From: an uncultured Clostridia bacterium
GTDB taxonomy: Bacteria > Bacillota > Clostridia > Christensenellales > Aristaeellaceae
Direction of reading: 5' to 3'
NCBI GenBank assembly: GCA_946409855.1
Contig: CAMJXZ010000083.1
Coordinates: 1-10,921, forward strand
Length of the DNA stretch: 10,921 nt
Each line of letters begins with the position of its first letter. Within the stretch, counting starts at the first letter, position 1. Shown here piece after piece: positions 5,769 to 10,921 of this stretch. The notes beneath the pieces were generated by a model. That model ran no database searches and was not told where the DNA came from. It was given only the letters and a program-made list of their open reading frames with translations. Made by a program: the position numbers and the translations under genes.

Positions 5769-7157
5769 ATGAAAAAGCTGACTGCCCTGTTCCTCGCGCT
5801 TCTGCTCTGTCTGAGCGCGCTTCCTTCCCTTGCCGCACAGGATCTGTGGGATTGTCCTCAGTGCGGCCAGACGGGCAACAGCGGCAAGTTCTGCCCCAAC
5901 TGCGGCGCTTCCGCCCCCGCCAAAGACTGGGACTGCCCCCAGTGCGGCCAGACCGGCAACACCGGCAAATTCTGCACCAACTGCGGTCAGGCCAGACCGG
6001 AAGCGGCGCCCGCGCCGAATAACAGCGGTCATACTGATGATCTATATGATCTGGGAATGAAATACTACGACGGCAGCGACGGCTACGAGCAGGATTACGC
6101 GGAAGCCCTCAGCCTGTTCCGCAAAGCGGCCGACCAGGGGAATTCCGACGCGATCAACATGCTTGGCATCATGCACGAATTCGGGCGCGGCGTGAAGGAA
6201 AACCTGGAACAGGCGGTTTCCTACTATCAGCAGGCGGCCGATCTGAATAACGAGGTCGCCATGTGCAATCTCGGTTTTATGTATGAAAAAGGGCGCGGCG
6301 TAGAGCAAAGCTACCGGACAGCGCTGAAATGGTACGAAAAATCCGCCGAAATGAACCATGCCAGGGCGATGGACTGTCTGGGCCTCTTGTACGATTATGG
6401 AAACGGCGTGATTCAAAACTTTGAAACGGCCGCCACATGGTACCGGAAGGCCATTGAACTGGAATATGCCCCGGCGATGTGGCACCTGGGCGATCTTTAC
6501 TATAACGGCGAAGGCGTAAAAAAGAATCAATATACGGCGTACACCTGGTATCAGAAGGCCGCTGATGCAGGAAACAGCCAGGGCATGTACCGGCTCGGGT
6601 ACCTGTATGAAGTCGGGAAAGGCGTGGAGAAAGATTACAAGCAGGCGTTTTCCTGGTATCAGAAAGCGGCGGACCTTGATCACTCCGACGCCATGAACAG
6701 CATCGGCTTTTTGTATTACTACGGAAACGGCGTCAAGCAGAACTACAATCAGGCGTTTCTCTGGTTCGAAAAAGCAGCGAACGCAGGAAGCAGCGGAGGG
6801 ATGTACTGCCTTGGTTTTATGTATGAATATGGATACGGTGTTTCCTCCAACGCCAAAAAGGCATTTTCCTGGTACCAGAAATCCGCAAACGCCGACAATG
6901 TCAACGGCATGTACGCGCTCGCGCTCATGTATCTGGACGGCCTCGGCACCGGAAAGAACAATATGCAGGCGGTCAACTGGCTCAAGAAGGCCGCGAACGG
7001 CGGACAGACCAACGCAATGTACAAGCTGGGCCAGATTTATGAAGAAGGAAGAATCGTCGCCAAGGACATCGACAAAGCGATCGAATGGTATACCAAAGCC
7101 GCGGATAACGGCCATGAAGACGCGAAGAAACGGCTGACCCAGATCAAACGGCGCTAA
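5769..7157 (+). CDS. Secreted double zinc-ribbon protein with ten Sel1 repeats
   Basis: A 462-residue protein. The start at 5769 has AAGGAGG about 9 nt upstream and opens a signal peptide (MKKLTALFLALLLCLSALPSL) with likely cleavage after LAA near residue 23; the Cys in the core is not in a lipobox. Two zinc-ribbon-like modules follow, each CX2C-X9-CX2C: cysteines 29, 32, 42, 45 and 56, 59, 69, 72. After a Pro/Ala linker come ten contiguous 36-residue Sel1-type repeats from 90 to 449, each with the A-(M)-x-x-LG-x-(M/L)Y-x-x-G-x-GV...A-x-x-W-(Y/F)-x-KAA pattern, then a short basic tail ending KRR. Sel1 repeats are alpha-alpha solenoids used for protein-protein binding, so a scaffold or receptor role outside the membrane is likely. 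No enzymatic domain is seen. A shorter paralog follows 49 nt downstream, suggesting tandem duplication. Confidence 0.9.
   Translation: MKKLTALFLALLLCLSALPSLAAQDLWDCPQCGQTGNSGKFCPNCGASAPAKDWDCPQCGQTGNTGKFCTNCGQARPEAAPAPNNSGHTDDLYDLGMKYYDGSDGYEQDYAEALSLFRKAADQGNSDAINMLGIMHEFGRGVKENLEQAVSYYQQAADLNNEVAMCNLGFMYEKGRGVEQSYRTALKWYEKSAEMNHARAMDCLGLLYDYGNGVIQNFETAATWYRKAIELEYAPAMWHLGDLYYNGEGVKKNQYTAYTWYQKAADAGNSQGMYRLGYLYEVGKGVEKDYKQAFSWYQKAADLDHSDAMNSIGFLYYYGNGVKQNYNQAFLWFEKAANAGSSGGMYCLGFMYEYGYGVSSNAKKAFSWYQKSANADNVNGMYALALMYLDGLGTGKNNMQAVNWLKKAANGGQTNAMYKLGQIYEEGRIVAKDIDKAIEWYTKAADNGHEDAKKRLTQIKRR
6036..7115 (+). repeat. Ten contiguous 36-codon Sel1 repeats
   Basis: The first Sel1 gene holds ten units of exactly 36 codons (108 nt) with no insertions, covering residues 90-449. 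Repeats 1 and 10 deviate most from the consensus and probably cap the solenoid. Repeat 5 shares an exact 21-nt stretch (6545-6565) with the second gene (7755-7775). Confidence 0.88.
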
Positions 7158-7206
7158 GGCCGGCCGCGGTCTGATCCCCCTCTTTGGCAAAGAAGGAGCT
7201 GTCATC

Positions 7207-8142
7207 ATGAAAAAGCGGATCATTTGGGGCCTTGCAATGATGCTCTGTCTGACGGCGATTCTGCCCGCTTTTGCCGCTCAGCATCCCTGGGACTGTTCCT
7301 GCGGACAGACCGGCAATACCGGCAATTTCTGTCCCAGCTGCGGGGCTGCCGCCCCCAAACCGGACGGCGCCTGGAACTGTTCCTGCGGGCAGACCGGGAA
7401 CACCGGCAACTATTGCGCCAACTGCGGGCTGCCCAAACCGGACGGCGTCCCGCAGACTCCGGAAGAGATGTTTCAGCAGGGGATGAATTATCTCAACGGA
7501 GCCAATGGCTTCCCGCAGGACTATCGGCAGGCCTTTACATGGTTTCAAAAGGCAGCCGGCCAGAACCATGCGGAAGCGGCGCTCCAGCTGGGTATATTAT
7601 ATGATAACGGGAACGGCGTCACAAAGAGCGAGCGGGAAGCGGCTGTCTGGTACCTCAAAGCCGCTGAACTCGGGAACGAATGGGGCATGGCATACATTGC
7701 CTACATGTACGAAATGGGCCAGGGCGTCAAGCAGGACAATCAGCAGGCTTTTTACTGGTATCAGAAGGCCGCTGACCTGAATAACCCGACGGCGCTGAAC
7801 AACCTTGGGGTCATGTACCAGGACGGCAAGGGCGTCGCCTCCAACAACAAAGAAGCGGTTTCTCTGTACCGGAAGGCGGCGGAACTCGGAAACGAGTGGG
7901 CCATGTGCAACCTGGCGATCATGTATATTTACGGTCTCGGCGTCGAAAAAGACGGCGATCGGGCGGTTTACTGGCTTGAAAAATCCGCCGGTGACGGCCA
8001 TGCCCGGGCGATGTATTATCTGGGGATGCTCTACGAGCAGGGCGACCTCGTCAAAAAAGACCTGGAAACCGCCTACGAATGGTACACCAAATCAGCGGAC
8101 GCGGGATACGAAAAAGCCATCGAGTGGCTGAATCAGTTGTAA
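7207..8142 (+). CDS. Secreted zinc-ribbon-like protein with six Sel1 repeats (paralog)
   Basis: A 311-residue paralog of the preceding gene. The start at 7207 has AAGGAG (7193-7198) about 8 nt upstream. The signal peptide (MKKRIIWGLAMMLCLTAILP) is probably cleaved after AFA or FAA near residues 23-24. Two cysteine modules follow, but each has a CXC first knuckle instead of CX2C: C30-S-C32 with C42/C45, and C58-S-C60 with C70/C73. The spacer between knuckles stays at nine residues and reads GQTGNTGN(F/Y) in both. Six contiguous 36-residue Sel1 repeats occupy 86-301, followed by EKAIEWLNQL. As in the first gene, the final repeat replaces the usual G-x-G-V by G-x-x-V (GDLVKKD). No anchoring segment or sortase motif is visible. 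It is probably co-transcribed with its paralog, since no terminator was seen in the 49-nt gap. Binding partner and function are unknown. Confidence 0.9.
   Translation: MKKRIIWGLAMMLCLTAILPAFAAQHPWDCSCGQTGNTGNFCPSCGAAAPKPDGAWNCSCGQTGNTGNYCANCGLPKPDGVPQTPEEMFQQGMNYLNGANGFPQDYRQAFTWFQKAAGQNHAEAALQLGILYDNGNGVTKSEREAAVWYLKAAELGNEWGMAYIAYMYEMGQGVKQDNQQAFYWYQKAADLNNPTALNNLGVMYQDGKGVASNNKEAVSLYRKAAELGNEWAMCNLAIMYIYGLGVEKDGDRAVYWLEKSAGDGHARAMYYLGMLYEQGDLVKKDLETAYEWYTKSADAGYEKAIEWLNQL
7462..8109 (+). repeat. Six contiguous 36-codon Sel1 repeats
   Basis: The second Sel1 gene holds six exact 36-codon units, covering residues 86-301. The array is four units shorter than in the first gene. The first repeat (EEMFQQGMNYLNGANGFPQD) resembles the first repeat of the paralog, and the last repeats also match each other. 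The length difference therefore looks like gain or loss of internal units. Confidence 0.86.
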
Positions 8143-8233
8143 TCCGAAAGACGGCAAAGCCTGACACGGATGCGTCCCCGATCCTGAAAAAGTATGATTC
8201 ATTATCTTTATCAACGAGGTCATCACACATTTC

Positions 8234-8998
8234 ATGGGTAAAATCATCGCGGTCGCCAATCAGAAGGGCGGCGTAGGAAAAACCACCACGGCGGTCAGCC
8301 TGGCCGCCTATCTGGCGGAGTTCAAGCAGAAAACGCTTTTAGTGGACAGCGACCCGCAGGGCAACGCGTCCAGCGGCGTCGACGTGCAGGCCGGCAAAAA
8401 GACGCTGTATGAAGCGCTGCTCCTGCAGTGCGAAATGGCCAAGACCATCGAGAAGACGGACATCAAAAACCTGTTCGTCTCCCCTTCGGATATCCGGCTG
8501 GCCGGGGCCGAGCTGGAGCTGGCCCAGGTGGACCGGCGGGAATACCGGCTGCGGGCGGCGCTGGCCCAGGTGAAGGACGATTATGACTTCATCGTCATCG
8601 ACTGCCCGCCCTCCCTGAGCCTGCTGACCGTCAACGCCCTGACCGCGGCCCAGAGCCTGCTGATCCCCATCCAGTGCGAATACTACGCCCTGGAAGGCGT
8701 GACCGCCCTGATGGACACGGTGCGCCGGGTGCGGCACGGGACAAACCCGGCCCTTGCCATCGAAGGGGTGCTGCTGACCATGTACGACGGCCGCACCAAC
8801 CTGAGCCTGCAGGTCGCCTCCGAGGTCAAGAAGCATTTCAAGGGCCAGGTGTTCCCCGTGATCATCCCCCGCAACGTGCGCCTGGGCGAGGCGCCCAGCC
8901 ACGGCCAGCCGATCAGCCGCTACGACCCCCGTTCCCAGGGGGGCGCCGCCTACGAGGCGCTGGCCAAAGAAATCATCCGCAGAAACAAGGAGCTGTAA
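8234..8998 (+). CDS. parA: ParA/Soj chromosome partitioning ATPase
   Basis: A 254-residue ParA-type ATPase that binds DNA nonspecifically in its ATP dimer form and, with ParB-parS, drives origin segregation. Its length equals the usual chromosomal Soj, with no N-terminal DNA-binding extension as in plasmid type Ia ParA. Motifs are the deviant Walker A KGGVGKTT at 11-18 with the signature lysine K11; A' LLVDSDPQGN at 35-44; and Walker B FIVIDCPP at 119-126. The C-terminal part has the conserved PRNVRLGEAPSHGQPI at 212-227. The start is fixed by the family N-terminus MGKIIAVANQ. The upstream ribosome binding site is weak (CGAGGT, about 14 nt away), suggesting modest expression. A TATGAT at 8193-8198 lacks a well-spaced -35. 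It precedes parB by 3 nt. Confidence 0.96.
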   Translation: MGKIIAVANQKGGVGKTTTAVSLAAYLAEFKQKTLLVDSDPQGNASSGVDVQAGKKTLYEALLLQCEMAKTIEKTDIKNLFVSPSDIRLAGAELELAQVDRREYRLRAALAQVKDDYDFIVIDCPPSLSLLTVNALTAAQSLLIPIQCEYYALEGVTALMDTVRRVRHGTNPALAIEGVLLTMYDGRTNLSLQVASEVKKHFKGQVFPVIIPRNVRLGEAPSHGQPISRYDPRSQGGAAYEALAKEIIRRNKEL

Positions 8999-9001
8999 GC
9001 C

Positions 9002-9865
9002 ATGAAGAAAACGGGTTTGGGGCGGGGTCTGGACGCGCTGCTGCCGGACATCGGCGGCGATGAAGGCGGCGTGCGCCAGATCCCCTTGAGCCAGATCGAC
9101 CGCAACCCCGGCCAGCCCCGCCAGGCCTTCGACGACGACAGTCTGGCCGCGCTGAGCGAAAGCATCAAATCCTCCGGGATCCTGCAGCCGCTGCTGGTCA
9201 CCGAAGAGGATACCGGCCGCTACACCATCGTCGCCGGGGAAAGGCGCTTCCGCGCCGCCCGCCTGGCGGGCCTGAGCGAGGTGCCCTGCCTGGTCCGGGA
9301 CATGACCAAAGAACAGGTCATGGAAGCGGCGCTGATCGAAAACCTGCAGCGGGAGGACCTCAACCCCGTGGAAGCCGCCGAAGGCATCCAGGCCCTGATC
9401 GACCGGTGCGGCTATACCCAGGAACAGGCCGCCAAACGGCTGGGCCAGTCCCGCCCGGCGGTCGCCAATACCCTGCGCCTGCTCACGCTGGAGCCGAAGA
9501 TGCTCGCCGCTCTGCGGGAAGGGAAGCTCAGCGCCGGGCACGGCCGGGTGCTGGCCGGCGTCAAGGACGAGGCACAGCGTCAGGCCCTGTTCCAAAGGGC
9601 CCTGGCGGAGCGCCTGTCCGTCCGTCAGCTGGAAATGCTGGCCGCGGACCCGCCGGCAAAGAGCGCGCCCGGCGCGCATAAAAAAACCGTCCCGGCGCTG
9701 CTGCCCGAGCTTTCCGATATGCGGGAACGGCTGCGCAGCGCGGTCGGCATCCGGAGCGTGAGCCTGAACGGCACCGCCAAAAAAGGCACCGTCACCCTGC
9801 GCTACGATTCCCCGGAGGAACTGGAACTGATTTACGCTGCCCTGGAAACACTGGAAGGCAGATAA
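9002..9865 (+). CDS. parB: ParB/Spo0J chromosome partitioning protein
   Basis: A 287-residue ParB clamp that loads at parS sites using CTP and recruits ParA and SMC. The N-terminus KKTGLGRGLDALLPD (2-16) is the classic ParA-interacting segment. Next come the nuclease-like N-domain, with NPGQPRQAF at 35-43 and the CTP-binding GERRFRA at 79-85, and ENLQREDLNPVEAA at 113-126. A helix-turn-helix region follows at about 138-161 (YTQEQAAKRLGQSRPAVANTLRLL), with KLSAGHGRVL at 175-184. A short C-terminal dimerisation domain ends the protein. All key motifs are intact and length is typical. Its AAGGAG site lies in the last codons of parA, so the pair is translationally coupled. No convincing parS was seen in the window. 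In many Bacillota parAB lies near the replication origin beside mnmG and rsmG; here Sel1 genes precede it instead. Confidence 0.96.
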   Translation: MKKTGLGRGLDALLPDIGGDEGGVRQIPLSQIDRNPGQPRQAFDDDSLAALSESIKSSGILQPLLVTEEDTGRYTIVAGERRFRAARLAGLSEVPCLVRDMTKEQVMEAALIENLQREDLNPVEAAEGIQALIDRCGYTQEQAAKRLGQSRPAVANTLRLLTLEPKMLAALREGKLSAGHGRVLAGVKDEAQRQALFQRALAERLSVRQLEMLAADPPAKSAPGAHKKTVPALLPELSDMRERLRSAVGIRSVSLNGTAKKGTVTLRYDSPEELELIYAALETLEGR

Positions 9866-9894
9866 ACAAATATTTTATCAGGAGGTTGACCGTC

Positions 9895-10921
9895 ATGAAG
9901 CAAATGCCCATTTCCATGTCCCAGCTGGACGCCTGGTCCAAAGCCTATCAGGTGGACAGCGGACGTCAGCTGGCCACCATGTCCCTGTCCCGCAACCAGC
10001 TCAGCGAGGTGGCCTACCGCACCGTGGGCGAAATGAAGATGCGCCACAAGTTCTCCCTGGAGATCAAGACCCTCCCGGTCACCAACCAGAAGCACTCCGG
10101 CCGCTGCTGGCTGTTTGCCGCAACGAACGTGCTGCGCGAGCAGATCGCCAAGGACCTGAACCTGGAAAACTTCGAGCTTTCCCAGTCCTATCTGGCCTTC
10201 TGGGATAAAATGGAACGTTGCAACTATTTCCTGACCGCCATGCTGGAAACCGCCTCCCTGCCCACCGACAACCGCACCGTCTCCTTCATCCTGCAGACCG
10301 GGGTGCACGACGGCGGCCAGTGGGATATGTGCGCCAACATCATCGAAAAATACGGCGTTTGCCCCAAGGACGTGTACGACGAGACCTACCAGTCCGAAAA
10401 CACCGGCGACATGAACCGGCTGCTGAACCGCAACCTCAAGATCTGCGCCTGCAAGCTGCGCCAGATGGTCAAGGACGGCGTGGACGAGCCGCTGATCTAC
10501 CGCCGCAAGTCCGAAATGCTGGGCAAGATTTACGGGTTCCTGTGCTCCTGCTACGGCGAGCCGCCCCGCGTATTCGACTTTGAGTACGTGGACAAGAAGG
10601 GCATGTACCACATCGAGCGCCAGCTGACTCCCAAGGCCTTCGCTGAAAAGTACGCCCTGCCGACGATTGAAAAGACCGTCAGCATCATCCACGCCCCCAC
10701 GGCCGACAAGCCCTTCCACCAGACCTACACCATCCGCTTCCTGGGCAACGTGGTCGGCGGCAAGCCCGTCACCCACCTGAACCTGGCGATGGACGAGTTC
10801 AAGGCCGCCATCCTGCGCCAGCTGCGGGACGGCAAGGTGGTCTGGTTCGGCAGCGACGTGGGCCATTACGGCAACCGCGACAAGGGCATCTGGGACGACC
10901 AGAGCTACGGCGACGAGCTGC
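9895..10921 (+). CDS. pepC: C1B cysteine aminopeptidase (PepC/bleomycin hydrolase family), 3' truncated by window
   Basis: The reading frame stays open to the right edge and shows 342 residues plus one base; family members are about 440-450 residues, so roughly the last quarter is missing. The family signature VTNQKHSGRCWLFAA lies at 62-76: Q65 is the oxyanion-hole glutamine and C71 the nucleophile. Other family segments are the FELSQSYLAFWDKMERCNYFL stretch at about 93-113, TGVHDGGQWDM at 135-145 with the conserved GGQW, and WFGSDVGHYGNRDKGIWD near the right end. The catalytic His and Asn would lie beyond the window, so activity cannot be fully checked. These cytoplasmic hexameric enzymes trim amino acids from peptide N-termini. 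The start has AGGAGG about 8 nt upstream. The 29-nt gap after parB has no terminator, so co-transcription with parAB is possible. Confidence 0.93.
   Translation, partial: MKQMPISMSQLDAWSKAYQVDSGRQLATMSLSRNQLSEVAYRTVGEMKMRHKFSLEIKTLPVTNQKHSGRCWLFAATNVLREQIAKDLNLENFELSQSYLAFWDKMERCNYFLTAMLETASLPTDNRTVSFILQTGVHDGGQWDMCANIIEKYGVCPKDVYDETYQSENTGDMNRLLNRNLKICACKLRQMVKDGVDEPLIYRRKSEMLGKIYGFLCSCYGEPPRVFDFEYVDKKGMYHIERQLTPKAFAEKYALPTIEKTVSIIHAPTADKPFHQTYTIRFLGNVVGGKPVTHLNLAMDEFKAAILRQLRDGKVVWFGSDVGHYGNRDKGIWDDQSYGDEL

Noticed and set aside
5807..5815. Lipoprotein signal in the first Sel1 protein
   Set aside because: The Cys in LLLCLS lies inside the hydrophobic core and lacks the small residues before it required for a lipobox; LAA at 21-23 is a better cleavage site.
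8193..8198. TATGAT as a -10 for parA
   Set aside because: The nearest -35-like hexamer, CTGACA at 8161-8166, is 26 nt away, too far for a standard promoter; no better -35 was found.

Overview
The window reads as a GC-rich chromosomal segment of a Gram-positive (Bacillota) bacterium, most likely an anaerobic gut or rumen type Clostridia. This is an inference. It rests on consensus vegetative promoters (TTGACA-17-TATACT), strong AAGGAGG-type ribosome binding sites, a Soj/Spo0J-type parA-parB pair, a PepC-type cysteine aminopeptidase and a carbohydrate ABC importer encoded without its own ATPase. No rRNA, tRNA, CRISPR array or recognisable transposon was found.

Left part (1-5017): a plant-cell-wall sugar locus. 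A cytoplasmic GH105 unsaturated glucuronyl/rhamnogalacturonyl hydrolase is transcribed leftward from a near-consensus promoter. Divergent from it are a 63-residue peptide gene of unknown function, then an ABC importer: a secreted family-1 solute-binding protein and two MalF/MalG-type permeases. A strong hairpin with a poor T-tract plus a second hairpin lie between the binding protein and the permeases. A perfect-palindrome terminator closes the unit at 4981-5017. Together these genes suggest import of unsaturated pectin (rhamnogalacturonan) oligosaccharides and intracellular removal of their unsaturated uronate.

Middle part (5061-8142): a 161-residue protein of unknown function with its own extended -10 promoter. 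It is followed by two paralogous secreted proteins. Each has a signal peptide, two four-cysteine zinc-ribbon-like modules and an uninterrupted array of 36-residue Sel1 repeats (ten in the first, six in the second). This pair is the least explained and most interesting content of the window.

Right part (8234-10921): parA and parB (chromosome segregation), 3 nt apart, followed after 29 nt by a C1B aminopeptidase (PepC/bleomycin hydrolase family) that runs off the right edge. No good parS site was seen in the window.

Main second-look points are: a 10-bp inverted repeat that could mask the ribosome binding site of the solute-binding gene only in read-through transcripts; the exported zinc-ribbon/Sel1 pair; the coordinated CX2C to CXC change in both ribbons of the second paralog; and two unrecognised small genes.
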